From JBFWMG01 sp050251715 (lineage in GTDB: Bacteria; Desulfobacterota; Desulfovibrionia; Desulfovibrionales; Desulfovibrionaceae): a stretch of 64,000 nt of DNA. The stretch is taken from NCBI GenBank assembly GCA_050251715.1, contig JBFWMG010000001.1, forward strand, positions 1 to 64,000. Direction: 5' to 3'. Positions 35,095 through 43,902 of the stretch are shown here, in pieces. The translations under genes were made by a program, and so were the position numbers. The notes under the pieces were generated by a model. It was not told the origin of the DNA. It made no database searches and saw nothing but the letters and a program-made list of their open reading frames with translations. Numbering within the stretch: position 1 is the first letter of the stretch; each line of letters starts with the position of its first letter.

Positions 35095-36849
35095 CTAAGC
35101 GATGACGTGCAACCCCGAAGGGGAAATTGTTGCCGTTTCGGGAACAAGTTGCATTTCCTGCGCCAACGCGCCGCCGATGCTCCTGGTGTTGCGCAGCCGC
35201 TGCATCATGCGGGATATCTCTTCCCTGGCCTGGGCGTCGTTGTGCCTTTCCGCGCCCTGCCACGAGTGGGAGGCGTTGTCATTGGCCTGCGGCAGTTGGG
35301 TCTGCACCTCGAGCTTTTCCACCTTGAGCCCCTGCTCCTCAAGCGCCGCGCGCAATTGCGCCATCTGTTCGGTCAGCGCAGTGGTCACGTCCTTGTCCTG
35401 GGTGCGGATGAGCGCGGTCACGTCCTTGTTGCGCACCTGCAGGATGACCGTGACCTCGCCCAGCTCGGCGGGGTCCAGGCGCAGGGTCAGCTGGCGGCGG
35501 CCCTGGCCCAAGTCCTTGAGCATGCCCGTCTCGACCTGCCGCAGGATCTTCTCGGCGGAAACATTTTCCTTTTCCAGGCCGGCCGCGGTTTCCAATGCGG
35601 CGTCCATGCCCTTGCCGGAGCTTGTTCCGGCCAGGCTGGATGCCGTGCCGCCGTCCACCACAACCTTCTTGAGCATGTCCTTCCAGGCCTTGGCGTGGGC
35701 ATCCTGGGCCGTGTCGTCCTGGGCGCCCGTCAGGTCGTCCTGCGATGCGTCGTCGGCGGTCTCGCCCGCCAGCTCGCGCAGGTGCGCGGCTAGGGTCTCC
35801 TTGGCCGACTTCGACGCGCCCTGGACATCCGTGTCCGTGGTGGCTTCCTTGCCCTCTTGGGCGGTCGTAGCGGCATTCTTGGCGGCCATGGCGCGCAAGA
35901 AGGCGAGCGGATGTTCCCCGGTGGTGCCGGTGGCGGATTTCGTGGCGTCCTGCGCGGCGTTTTCGTCTTCCCCCTCGCCGCCTTCCAGCAGCGTCTTGTT
36001 CATCAGCACCTTGAGGTTTTCAATGTCCTTGGTCTGGCGGTTGTCCGCGTCCCGCATGGCTTCGGCGCGGTCCACGGCCTGGTTGAGCACCTTGCCGATC
36101 TGCTTCTTGAGGGCGCGGCTCTTGTCGTCCAGGGCGGTTTGCGCCTCGGCGGCGGCCTGCTTGATGAAGCTCATGGCCGCCTTGGCCTCGTCGCTGTCCA
36201 GCGTGCCCGACGCCATGTTGTTGAAGAGCAGGTTGAGCTTGGCCTTGGCCTCGGCGGTGAGTTGCAGCGCCTTGCCCAGCGAGACGAGCTCGGAGCGGGA
36301 GACGTCGAGGGTGGAGCCGTCGCCCAGGTTGGCCAGGCTGCCGGATATGGATGACCAGACAGAGGCGTAGTTGCCGTTGTCCAGTTCCGTCAGAAGCTTT
36401 TGCGCCTCTTGCGGGGTGTTGCCCAGCTTTTGGAACAGGCTTTGGAGCTCGCGGCGCAGGGTGGGGTCATAGGACGGCTGGAGCGCATCGGCAGAGGAGA
36501 GGTCCATCTTCTGGCCGATGCATTCGAGGAATTGGCCCCAGGTGTAGCCGCCGTCGCCCACCTGATCGGCAATGTCGTTCAGCTCGTCGTCGGACAGCCC
36601 GTACTGCTTCAGCGACTTGCGCAACGCGGCAAAATCTTCCCGAGTCATTTGCACTTCGTTGATCGGGACGGCCTTGCCGTCCTTGACCGCCTTGATGTCG
36701 GCGATGCCGCTCGCGTTGCGACCCTTCAGGGCGATGCCGTCCAGAATGCCCGAAAACCGTTCTTCCGCGGCCGCAACCGCGTCGGAACGCAACGTGGCCG
36801 CTGTGCCTTCAAGGCCGATGGTGTCGCAGGAGATGGGAAAAAATTGCAT
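35095..36849 (-). CDS. fliK: flagellar hook-length control protein FliK
   Basis: 584 residues. The C-terminal domain (about 470-560) carries the FliK signature RQLTLRLDPAELGEVTVILQVRNKDVTALIRTQD and an LRAALEEQGLKVEKLEVQ segment, which switches export specificity in FlhB. The long N-terminal part is Ala/Asp/Lys-rich, with no strong domain, consistent with a molecular ruler. GAGGA precedes ATG 36849. First gene of the fliK-flgD-flgE unit; I did not find a sigma-54 or sigma-28 site upstream. Confidence 0.88.
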   Translation of the reverse strand: MQFFPISCDTIGLEGTAATLRSDAVAAAEERFSGILDGIALKGRNASGIADIKAVKDGKAVPINEVQMTREDFAALRKSLKQYGLSDDELNDIADQVGDGGYTWGQFLECIGQKMDLSSADALQPSYDPTLRRELQSLFQKLGNTPQEAQKLLTELDNGNYASVWSSISGSLANLGDGSTLDVSRSELVSLGKALQLTAEAKAKLNLLFNNMASGTLDSDEAKAAMSFIKQAAAEAQTALDDKSRALKKQIGKVLNQAVDRAEAMRDADNRQTKDIENLKVLMNKTLLEGGEGEDENAAQDATKSATGTTGEHPLAFLRAMAAKNAATTAQEGKEATTDTDVQGASKSAKETLAAHLRELAGETADDASQDDLTGAQDDTAQDAHAKAWKDMLKKVVVDGGTASSLAGTSSGKGMDAALETAAGLEKENVSAEKILRQVETGMLKDLGQGRRQLTLRLDPAELGEVTVILQVRNKDVTALIRTQDKDVTTALTEQMAQLRAALEEQGLKVEKLEVQTQLPQANDNASHSWQGAERHNDAQAREEISRMMQRLRNTRSIGGALAQEMQLVPETATISPSGLHVIA

Positions 36850-36918
36850 GTTGTGTGTCCTCGCAGCCCAGTACTTCAAGAGGCGTTCCAATCCGGGGCA
36901 TGCGAAGGACGCGGCATC

Positions 36919-36950
36919 AAAAAAGCCCGGCCAGCGGATGCCGGTCGGGC
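36919..36950 (-). terminator. Rho-independent terminator of the CBS gene
   Basis: On the minus strand GCCCGACCGGC / GCTGGCCGGGC forms a stem with one mismatch and a G-T pair, followed by six T. Confidence 0.82.
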
Positions 36951-36977
36951 GGGGAAAAGGGGATGCGCGGGGGCGGG

Positions 36978-37460
36978 TCAGAGCGCGGCGACCGTCTTGC
37001 TGACCATGGCGTAGACATCATCCACGTGCAGGGTGCCCAGCACCTTGCCCGCGTCCGTCACAACGGCCATGGTGCGCCCGTTCAGAAGCATTTTTTCCAG
37101 CACCAGGGACAGGGGATCGCCGGGCGCGATGAGCGGCACATGGGGGTCCATGATGTCCACCAGGGGGGTGGCGGCCAGGCGCGCCCAGGCGGCGCGGACC
37201 GTGTTTTCATGGCCGGGGCTGGCTTCGTCCCTCAGGTCGGGGTCGCGTCCCATGGCGGCGTCCAGGTGGCGCAGCACGTCCCATATGGACAGGGAGCCCG
37301 CCACGTCGCCGTCCTCGGTTTCCACAAGGATGGTGTGGCAGTCCGGCGTGGTGGCCATGACGGCGTCCAGCACCCGCATGGCCTCGGCCACGGAGGCGCC
37401 GATCGACACCCCGGACATGGGGGGGCGCATGATGTCCCAGGCCCGTTTGCGCAGCAGCAT
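36978..37460 (-). CDS. CBS-domain-pair protein
   Basis: 160 residues made of two CBS motifs: the first about 8-70 (AWDIMRPPMSGVSIGASVAEAM through GSLSIWDVLRHL), the second about 100-155 (LVDIMDPHVPLIAPGDPLSLVLEKM through GTLHVDDVYAMV). CBS pairs bind adenosyl nucleotides and usually regulate a partner, but this one stands alone, so its partner is unknown. AAGGAGGAAAACGCC gives a strong start at 37460. Transcribed towards its own terminator. Confidence 0.87.
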   Translation of the reverse strand: MLLRKRAWDIMRPPMSGVSIGASVAEAMRVLDAVMATTPDCHTILVETEDGDVAGSLSIWDVLRHLDAAMGRDPDLRDEASPGHENTVRAAWARLAATPLVDIMDPHVPLIAPGDPLSLVLEKMLLNGRTMAVVTDAGKVLGTLHVDDVYAMVSKTVAAL

Positions 37461-37587
37461 GGCGTTTTCCTCCTTGGCGTCTGGCGGGAAGGGGCGCGGG
37501 CGCGCGAGGTGCGCGCCCGGCATGGTGGTCCCGCATTCCATGTATAAGGATAAGAATCGGCCAGGGGTGTGTCCAGAAAAAATGCGG

Positions 37588-38832
37588 TCAGTCGAAGTCC
37601 GCCAGCAGGGAGCCGATGTGGATGTTGCCCAGGGTGGCGTTGGAATACTGCGAGCGCATGCGCCACAGCGCCTGATGCAGCTGGTCGGCGGAGATGCCGT
37701 TGCGCAGCGCGGTGTACGCCTCGATGAACGCGGCCAGGTTGTCGCACACCTTGAGCAGCTCGCCGTCCTTGGGGTCCAGGTCGTTCCGGTTGTGGGTGGT
37801 TTGCAGGGTGGCGAAATCGGTCTTTTCGATGCGTCCGTCGCGGATGATGGTGGCCGCGAACTCGGACCCGACCTCAAGCCCGAGGAAATAGGCGAGGCGG
37901 TCGGCCACTTCGCCATGCCCGCCCTTGCGCAGCGGGTTGAGCACCCGTGAGGCGAGTTCCTTGTTCTCATATTCATTGATGAGCTCGGCCAGGTATTCGA
38001 CGGATTTCTTGACCGGCGAGATGATGTCCCGCGTCAGCATTTCCGGCAGGTCGTGGAACAGCCCGGCGAAGAAGTTGTTTTGCCGCCGCGCCTGGCACGC
38101 CCCGGTCGTGATGCTGAAGAAGTAGGCGTAGCAGGCCATGATGAACATGTGCCCGAGGACCGAGGTTTCGGGGATGCGCGGGGTCTGGGACCACCGTTTC
38201 TGGAACCGCAGTTGGCCGGTGAGGTGCGCGAAGCGCCCCAGCGGGGTGCCGACGCCGTCCACCAGTTCCTGCACGCCCTCGATGTCGGTGTGATTGCGCA
38301 GGCTGTCGCCGAACCAGCTCTCGATGCTCTGGAATTCGTCGTCGAACGGGTTGAGTATCTTGATGAGGTTGAATTCGTAATTGGAGGCGTAGAGGTGCGC
38401 GGCGTTCAGGATGCGCCGCCCCAGGTCCGCGTCCTCGTCGGTGGTGGTCAGATAGGTGCGCAGCCGGGTCCAAAATCCCTCGGACAGGGGCAGCACATAG
38501 GGCTCCACCTGCGAGATGACCCATTCGGTAAGGCGGCGGTAGTGGTCGGGGTTGGACTTGATCTGATAGAATATGGGCGGTTTGATGTCGGTGATGACCA
38601 GGCGGTAGAAGTAGTCGAACAGGCCGCCCTCCACGATGGTGCGGCCCAGAATAAGCCGCTCTTCAGGGCTTTTATTCCGCGCGTTCTTGGTGTAGAGCAC
38701 CCACGCCACGATCATTTTGTGGGCTTGCTTGTCCACTTCCAGGAGTTCCATGGGGCGCAGCTTGTCGTTCCAGCGTTTCATGAACGCGCCATTGAACACA
38801 AACTGGAGCAGGCTCTTGCGGATGCTTGGCAT
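37588..38832 (-). CDS. HD-domain phosphohydrolase (YfbR-like)
   Basis: 414 residues. The middle contains an HD metal-binding domain: ETSVLGHMFIMACYAYFF near residue 228 supplies a first histidine, FFAGLFHDLPEMLTRDIISPVK near 258 the HD pair, and later CDNLAAFIEAY an aspartate. This resembles YfbR-type 5'-nucleotidase domains with a long additional N-terminal region of unknown function. Substrate cannot be inferred. The start at 38832 has AGGAA close upstream. Confidence 0.8.
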   Translation of the reverse strand: MPSIRKSLLQFVFNGAFMKRWNDKLRPMELLEVDKQAHKMIVAWVLYTKNARNKSPEERLILGRTIVEGGLFDYFYRLVITDIKPPIFYQIKSNPDHYRRLTEWVISQVEPYVLPLSEGFWTRLRTYLTTTDEDADLGRRILNAAHLYASNYEFNLIKILNPFDDEFQSIESWFGDSLRNHTDIEGVQELVDGVGTPLGRFAHLTGQLRFQKRWSQTPRIPETSVLGHMFIMACYAYFFSITTGACQARRQNNFFAGLFHDLPEMLTRDIISPVKKSVEYLAELINEYENKELASRVLNPLRKGGHGEVADRLAYFLGLEVGSEFAATIIRDGRIEKTDFATLQTTHNRNDLDPKDGELLKVCDNLAAFIEAYTALRNGISADQLHQALWRMRSQYSNATLGNIHIGSLLADFD

Positions 38833-38953
38833 CGGGTTCCTCGCTGTTTTCGGGTTTTTACCCGTCGTGGCCGCAAAGCACAAGCGCGACAGCCTTTTTT
38901 ACCGGGTTGGCCAAAACCCGCAGCCCGTGCTATGAGTGGGATACAGTTTTTTA

Positions 38954-38982
38954 TTGACAGATTCTGAATATGGTCATATGAA
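38954..38982 (+). promoter_or_regulatory. Sigma-70-type promoter of rplM-rpsI
   Basis: TTGACA at 38954-38959, a 17-base spacer, TATGAA at 38977-38982. This is the best-fitting housekeeping promoter in the window and lies 37 bases before rplM. Confidence 0.85.
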
Positions 38983-39019
38983 GTCCGTCTTTCGCAGTCC
39001 AGAGAAGGAGCATGCCAGC

Positions 39020-39448
39020 ATGAAGACATACAGCCCCACACCCGAAGACATTTCGCAGGAATGGTTCGTCGTTGACGCCAGCGACAAGATCCTGGGTCGC
39101 CTCGCCACCCAGATTGCCCACCGCCTGCGCGGCAAGCATAAGCCCGAATTCGCCCCCCACATGGATATGGGCGACTTCATCGTTGTGGTCAACGCCGAAA
39201 AAATCAAGGTCACCGGCAACAAGTTGCAGGCCAAGAAATACTACAATTACAGCGGCACCATTGGCGGCCTGCGTACCCGTACGCTGGCCCAGGTGTTGGC
39301 CACCAAGCCCGAAGAGGTCATCATGACCGCTGTGCGCGGCATGTTGCCCAAAAACCGCCTTGGCCGCGCCCTGCTGAAGAAGCTCAAGGTCTATGCCGGT
39401 CCCGAGCACCGGCACGCCGCCCAGCAGCCCAAGCCCCTTGATATTTAA
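39020..39448 (+). CDS. rplM: 50S ribosomal protein L13
   Basis: 142 residues, the standard L13 length, beginning MKTYSPTPEDISQEWFVVDA and containing DKILGRLATQIAHRLRGKHK and the C-terminal MLPKNRLGRALLKKLKVYAGPEHRHAAQ. GAAGGAG lies before ATG 39020. rpsI follows after 30 bases, the widely conserved rplM-rpsI pair. Confidence 0.97.
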   Translation: MKTYSPTPEDISQEWFVVDASDKILGRLATQIAHRLRGKHKPEFAPHMDMGDFIVVVNAEKIKVTGNKLQAKKYYNYSGTIGGLRTRTLAQVLATKPEEVIMTAVRGMLPKNRLGRALLKKLKVYAGPEHRHAAQQPKPLDI

Positions 39449-39478
39449 GCTCAACGAACACGGAAATTTGGAGTAACC

Positions 39479-39871
39479 ATGTCCGAGGAATTTTACTACG
39501 GAACCGGTAAGAGAAAGACCGCCATCGCCCGCACCCGGCTGTACCAGGGCTCCGGCCAGATCCTCATCAACAACAGGCCGCTCGACGAGTACTTTCCTCG
39601 TCCGACCCTGCAGATGATTATCCGTCAGCCCCTGATGCTGACCAGGCTGGCCGACAAGTTCGACATCAAGATCAGCGTGTGCGGCGGCGGCATGGGCGGC
39701 CAGGCCGAGGCTGTGCGCCACGGCATTTCCCGCGCCCTGCTCCTCTTTGACGCCGATCTGCGTCCCGCGCTCAAGCGCGCCGGGTTCCTGACCCGCGACG
39801 CCCGCAAGAAGGAGCGCAAGAAGTACGGCCAGCGCGGCGCCCGCGCCCGGTTCCAGTACTCCAAGCGTTAA
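39479..39871 (+). CDS. rpsI: 30S ribosomal protein S9
   Basis: 130 residues, the standard S9 length. It opens with FYYGTGKRKTAIARTRLYQGSG and ends KKYGQRGARARFQYSKR, the basic C-terminal tail that reaches the P-site tRNA. Preceded by TTGGAGTAACC. Ends just before a strong terminator. Confidence 0.97.
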   Translation: MSEEFYYGTGKRKTAIARTRLYQGSGQILINNRPLDEYFPRPTLQMIIRQPLMLTRLADKFDIKISVCGGGMGGQAEAVRHGISRALLLFDADLRPALKRAGFLTRDARKKERKKYGQRGARARFQYSKR

Positions 39872-39900
39872 TCCGCTCCCGCGGCTTACACCACGCATCC

Positions 39901-39935
39901 GGCAGACCCGCTTTCGCGGCGGGTCTGCCTTTTTG
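39901..39935 (+). terminator. Rho-independent terminator of rplM-rpsI
   Basis: GGCAGACCCGC / GCGGGTCTGCC, an 11-bp perfect stem with a 7-base loop, then TTTTTG. Confidence 0.92.
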
Positions 39936-40051
39936 TGTTTCTTTCGGCCGCCCGGCGCATCCCGATGCGCCGGGTGCGTTCGGCGGCAGCGAGACGGTAC
40001 GGTTGTCCGGCCCCGCCCACGCGTGTGGATGGGGAGGGAAAGGGAGGCGGC

Positions 40052-41017
40052 ATGATCCAGGCGGTGTGTGAGGCCTTTGGCCTGCGCGGCGCGCGCGAGC
40101 GCGCCGATGCGGGCATTGCGGGCAGCCCCGAGCGAAGCGTGTGGCGCACCGTGGTCGCGGACGCGGACGGGGCATCGTGGGTTGTGGAGCGGCTGCACCC
40201 GGGGCAGGCCGCGCGGCGCGAAGCGGTGGGCGCGTTGCTCGCCGGTCTTGCGGCGCGCGGGCTGGGCGTTGTCGCCCCCTACCGGGCCGCGCCCGACGGC
40301 GCGTTTTGCCTGGCGCACGCGGGCGCGGCGTGGCAGGTGTCCCCCTTTGTGGCGGGCGAGGAACTGCCGCGTCCCGGCTACATCTGGGACGCGGGGCGGG
40401 GCGAGGCCGTGGGCGGCGTGCTCGGCGCGCTGGCAGCCGCCGCCACGGGATTGGGGGCCGGTCTTGCCGGCGGCCCCGCCTTGCCGGGATACGTGGATGG
40501 CCTCATGGCCGTGCTGGCCGCACGGGAGCCCGGGGTGCACGCCCGCTGCGCCGCCGCATGCCGCTGCATCGCACCGCTGTGCGAGGCGTGGGGCGAACTG
40601 CCCCACATGCTGGCGCATGGCGACCTGCATCCCCTCAACCTGATCTGGCAGGGCGGCCTGCCGGTGGCGCTCATCGACTGGGAGTTCGCCGGACCGCGCC
40701 CGGAGCTGTACGACGCGGCCAACTGCATCGGCTGCGTGGGCGTGGAGGATCCGGCGGCGCTGGCAAAGGGATTCGTGCCCGCCTTTGTGGCCGCGTTGCG
40801 CGACCTGGGCGTGCTGCGCCCGGACAACGCGCAATGGCTGATGCCGCTGGTGGTGGGGTTGCGCTTTGCCTGGTTGTCCGAATGGCTGCGCAGGCGCGAC
40901 CGCGAGATGGTGGCCTTGGAATTGGATTATCTGGATCTGCTGGCCGAACGGGCTCCGGCCCTGGTCCGCGCCTGGGCGGGCCATGTGGAAGGGCCGGGGC
41001 GAACCCCGGCCCGGTAA
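40052..41017 (+). CDS. aminoglycoside-phosphotransferase-fold (APH/ChoK) protein
   Basis: 321 residues with a kinase-like fold: the catalytic-loop motif HGDLHPLNLIWQ near residue 190 and the metal-binding IDWEFAGP near 208. The family phosphorylates small molecules (choline, homoserine, aminoglycosides, sugars), and nothing here decides the substrate. It is very Ala/Gly-rich. GGGAGG precedes ATG 40052; the longer frame from 39935 overlaps the rpsI terminator. The last codons contain a perfect GGGCCGGGG / CCCCGGCCC hairpin. Confidence 0.8.
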   Translation: MIQAVCEAFGLRGARERADAGIAGSPERSVWRTVVADADGASWVVERLHPGQAARREAVGALLAGLAARGLGVVAPYRAAPDGAFCLAHAGAAWQVSPFVAGEELPRPGYIWDAGRGEAVGGVLGALAAAATGLGAGLAGGPALPGYVDGLMAVLAAREPGVHARCAAACRCIAPLCEAWGELPHMLAHGDLHPLNLIWQGGLPVALIDWEFAGPRPELYDAANCIGCVGVEDPAALAKGFVPAFVAALRDLGVLRPDNAQWLMPLVVGLRFAWLSEWLRRRDREMVALELDYLDLLAERAPALVRAWAGHVEGPGRTPAR

Positions 41018-41085
41018 TCCCGGCGGCCCGCTCCCAGGCGTGCCGAGCCGGGGTATGGCCCTGGTTGGCGCGCCCTCGGGCGGCG

Positions 41086-42204
41086 CTATTCGAACACCCC
41101 CGCGTATTGCCCGTATCCCTCCTGCTCCAACCGTTCCTTGGGAATGAAGCGCAGCGCCGCCGAGTTGATGCAATAGCGCCGTCCGGTGGGCTCGGGGCCG
41201 TCATCGAACACGTGTCCCAGGTGCGATTCGCCGATGGCGCTGCGCACCTCCACGCGGGTCATGAACAGCCGCGAATCCTTGCGCTCCACGATGTTGTCCG
41301 CCTCCAGCGGTTGCCAGAAGCTCGGCCAGCCCGTGCCGGAGTCGTATTTGTGGGTCGAGCTGAACAGCGGCTCGCCGGTCACCACGTCCACGTAGATGCC
41401 TGGTTTCTTGTTGTCCCAAAACGCGTTGTTGAAGGGCGGTTCCGTGCCTTCCTCCTGCGTCACCTCGTACTGCATGGGCGTGAGGCGCTGGCGCAGGGTG
41501 GCCTCGTCGGGCTTGGCGTACCGCGTCCCTGCGGCGGGATTGCGTTGCGCCGTACCCGTATGGGCCACGGGATGGTTGCCCTTGCCCCAGGCCGTGTCCA
41601 GAAATTCGTCCCGGCCAGAGAAGTAGCGGTACGTCTTGTAGCGTACGGAATTATGCCGGAAATAGTCCTGGTGGTATGGCTCGGCGGCATAAAACGCGCC
41701 CAGGGGCAGGATGGGCGTGGCCACGGGGCGCGCGAACGTGCCCGACGCGTCGAGCCGTTGCTTGGACGCCTCGGCCGCCAGCCGCTGGGCCTCGGAATGG
41801 TAGAAGATGGCCGAGGTGTACTGGCTGCCCCGGTCGCCGAACGAGCCGCCCGCATCGGTGGGGTCGAACATGCGCCAGAACGCGTCGAGGAGCTGCCCGT
41901 AGCTGATGACGCCGGGATCAAAGGTGACCTGCACGGCCTCCCTGTGCCCGGTGCCGCCCCCGGACACCTCCTCGTAGGTGGGGTTGGCCGGGCCGCCGCC
42001 CGTATAGCCGGACACGGCGGCGACCACGCCGGGCACCTTCTCGAAATCCGACTCGGTGCACCAGAAGCATCCGCCTGCGAAGGTGGCGGTTTCCAACGCC
42101 GTTGTTTCCTTGGGCATGTCTTTGGCCTCCACGGCGGCGGGCAGCGCCGCCACAACCCCGGACAGGGCAGCCAGCAGCATCAGGACAGATAGACGGTTCT
42201 TCAT
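41086..42204 (-). CDS. msrAB: secreted bifunctional methionine sulfoxide reductase MsrA-MsrB
   Basis: 372 residues. A signal peptide covers about 1-26 (LSVLMLLAALSGVVAALPAAVEA). The MsrA domain (about 35-200) has the catalytic GCFWCTE. The MsrB domain (about 230-355) has the catalytic cysteine in RYCINSAALRF. Together they repair S- and R-methionine sulfoxide in exported proteins. GCAAGGAG precedes ATG 42204. The bases upstream of the start (42235-42275) are AT-rich with a GATAATAGTATC-like partial palindrome that may be its control region. Confidence 0.94.
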   Translation of the reverse strand: MKNRLSVLMLLAALSGVVAALPAAVEAKDMPKETTALETATFAGGCFWCTESDFEKVPGVVAAVSGYTGGGPANPTYEEVSGGGTGHREAVQVTFDPGVISYGQLLDAFWRMFDPTDAGGSFGDRGSQYTSAIFYHSEAQRLAAEASKQRLDASGTFARPVATPILPLGAFYAAEPYHQDYFRHNSVRYKTYRYFSGRDEFLDTAWGKGNHPVAHTGTAQRNPAAGTRYAKPDEATLRQRLTPMQYEVTQEEGTEPPFNNAFWDNKKPGIYVDVVTGEPLFSSTHKYDSGTGWPSFWQPLEADNIVERKDSRLFMTRVEVRSAIGESHLGHVFDDGPEPTGRRYCINSAALRFIPKERLEQEGYGQYAGVFE

Positions 42205-42289
42205 GGCGGCTCCTTGCGGGGGAATGTTGTTGAACAGATATTTTGATAATAGTATCTGATAGTAAAAAGGCAAGCGGCAGGGCTAGGCA

Positions 42290-42321
42290 TAAAAAAGGCC
42301 CGCCGCAATGCGCGACGGGCC
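42290..42321 (-). terminator. Rho-independent terminator of korDABC
   Basis: On the minus strand GGCCCG-T-CGC / GCG-G-CGGGCC with GCATT loop, then six T. It lies 125 bases past the korC stop; repeat copy 2 is in between, hence inside the 3' UTR. Confidence 0.85.
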
Positions 42322-42346
42322 TGTACGGGCGGGAGAACTGGGGTTA

Positions 42347-42449
42347 GGGCATCCTGCCTTTGAAGAAGATTAGATGCTCTTATGCATTTTGTTGCAATAA
42401 TGCTTCATTATTTCAAAGCCTCGCATTGTTTCAATGCAAAATGCGCTAG
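42347..42449 (-). repeat. Dispersed 3'-end structured repeat, copy 2
   Basis: Minus-strand reading starts CTAGCGCATTTTGCATTG, the TAG being the korC stop. It contains AACAATGCGAGG, the AATAATGAAGCATTATT hairpin and ATGCATAAGAGCATC. It sits between korC and its terminator. Confidence 0.82.
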
Positions 42450-43069
42450 TGGTGTTCCGGCTCCAGTTCATCGTCGGCGATTTCGGCGGCGGTGTGCCAT
42501 ATCTCCGGCGCGGGGCCGAAGTGTTTTTCCGCCTCGCGGTAGCCCAGGTTGAAGGCCTTGAGGTTGATCTCGTGGATCTTGGGCGGCAGCGCGTCCTCCA
42601 GTGCCTTGCGCATGGTGCGGCGGTCGGCGAAGGGCAGCAGATAGGTGAGCGAGCCGAGCACCATGGTGTTCAAGGTCTGGACAAGCCCGATGCGCTCCTT
42701 GGCCAGGGTGGTGAAGGGCAGGCCCAGGAAGACGTTGGTGGGGGTGTTGGCGACCATGGAGGTGTCCACCAGCAGCACGCCCTGCGGCTTGAGGTTGGTG
42801 TAGTAGGCGTTGCACGCCTGCTGCGACAGGGCGACCAGCAGATCCACGCTTTCCGTCTTGGGATAGCTGATGGGGCTGGTGCTGACCACCAGGTCGGCGC
42901 GGGACGAGCCGCCGCGCGCCTCGGGGCCGTAGCTCTGGGTCTGGGTGACGTAGAAGCCGTGGCCTATGGCGAGTCCCTGGCCCAGCACCTTGCCCAGGGT
43001 GATGATGCCCTGGCCGCCCAGGCCGGACAGGCGCAGTTCGAAACGGTCGAGGGAGTAGTGCTTCTTCAT
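42446..43069 (-). CDS. korC: 2-oxoacid:ferredoxin oxidoreductase gamma subunit
   Basis: 207 residues of the pyruvate/ketoacid oxidoreductase catalytic (gamma) domain: LSGLGGQGIITLGKVLGQGLA at the start and YGPEARGGSSRADLVVS near residue 47. It forms an enzyme with the alpha, beta and ferredoxin subunits encoded just upstream, oxidising a 2-oxoacid (2-oxoglutarate or a branched or aromatic analogue) to its acyl-CoA with reduction of ferredoxin. GGGAGGGGCACG precedes the ATG, which overlaps the korB stop by 4 bases. Substrate is not decided by sequence. Confidence 0.88.
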   Translation of the reverse strand: MKKHYSLDRFELRLSGLGGQGIITLGKVLGQGLAIGHGFYVTQTQSYGPEARGGSSRADLVVSTSPISYPKTESVDLLVALSQQACNAYYTNLKPQGVLLVDTSMVANTPTNVFLGLPFTTLAKERIGLVQTLNTMVLGSLTYLLPFADRRTMRKALEDALPPKIHEINLKAFNLGYREAEKHFGPAPEIWHTAAEIADDELEPEHH

Positions 43070-43899
43070 CGTGCCCCTCCCATGATCTGCGCCTTCATGG
43101 CGGCATAGCGGTCTTCGAGGCTTTCCTCGTCGCGTTCCACGAAGATGCCGATGGGCGTGCGCTCGGCCTGCTTTGCCTTGGGCAGCTTGTTGTAGGCGTC
43201 CAGGTTCAAGGCCTGCTTTTTCAGGGCCTGGTACATCTCCACCGGGTTCTTGAACTTGTTCTTGCGGCCGTATTGGGTGTGGCAGGGGCTGAAGACCTCG
43301 ATGAGGTTGAACCCCTTGCGGCTGAAGGCCGTGACCATGATCCGGTCGAGCAGGTTGGCGTGGAACGAGGTGCCGCGCGCCACGAAGCTTGCGCCCGCCG
43401 CCGTGGCCAGTTCCACGATGTCGAAGGATTTTTCCAACTGGCCAAAGGGCGTGGTCATGGTGGTGTTGCCCATGGGCGTGGTGGAGGAGCACTGGCCGCC
43501 GGTCATGCCGTAGATGTTGTTGTTGAGGATGATGCAGGTGAGGCCGATGTTGCGCCGCGCCGCGTGGATAAGGTGGTTGCCGCCAATGGACAGGGCGTCG
43601 CCGTCGCCCATGAGCACGATGACGTTGAGCTTGGGGTTGGCCATCTTGATGCCCGTGGCAAAGGTGAGGGCGCGGCCATGGGTGGTGTGCACGGTGTTGA
43701 AGTCCACGTACACGGCCATGCGGCCCGAGCAGCCGATGCCCGCGACCACGACCACGTCGTCCTTGGACCAGCCCATGGTGTGCACGCCGCGCACCAGCGA
43801 ACCCAGGGCGATGCCGTGGCCGCAGCCCGCGCAGAGCACATGGGGGAATTTCTTGTTGTGCCGCAGATATTGGTGGATCAATTGGGTGACTTCACTCAT
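43066..43899 (-). CDS. korB: 2-oxoacid:ferredoxin oxidoreductase beta subunit (TPP-binding)
   Basis: 277 residues. The cysteine motif LCAGCGHGIALGSLVRG, the GIGCSGR block, and the thiamine pyrophosphate site GDGDALSIGGNHLIHAARRNIGLTCIILNNNIYGMTGGQ mark the beta subunit of the KOR/VOR type, which binds TPP and magnesium. It overlaps korC by 4 bases (ATGA) and starts 3 bases after korA, so the operon is tightly coupled. Confidence 0.9.
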   Translation of the reverse strand: MSEVTQLIHQYLRHNKKFPHVLCAGCGHGIALGSLVRGVHTMGWSKDDVVVVAGIGCSGRMAVYVDFNTVHTTHGRALTFATGIKMANPKLNVIVLMGDGDALSIGGNHLIHAARRNIGLTCIILNNNIYGMTGGQCSSTTPMGNTTMTTPFGQLEKSFDIVELATAAGASFVARGTSFHANLLDRIMVTAFSRKGFNLIEVFSPCHTQYGRKNKFKNPVEMYQALKKQALNLDAYNKLPKAKQAERTPIGIFVERDEESLEDRYAAMKAQIMGGAR

Positions 43900-43902
43900 G
43901 GC

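Noticed and set aside
42235..42275. Fur- or PerR-like box upstream of msrAB
   Set aside because: The GATAATAGTATC palindrome is too short and AT-rich to claim a specific regulator.
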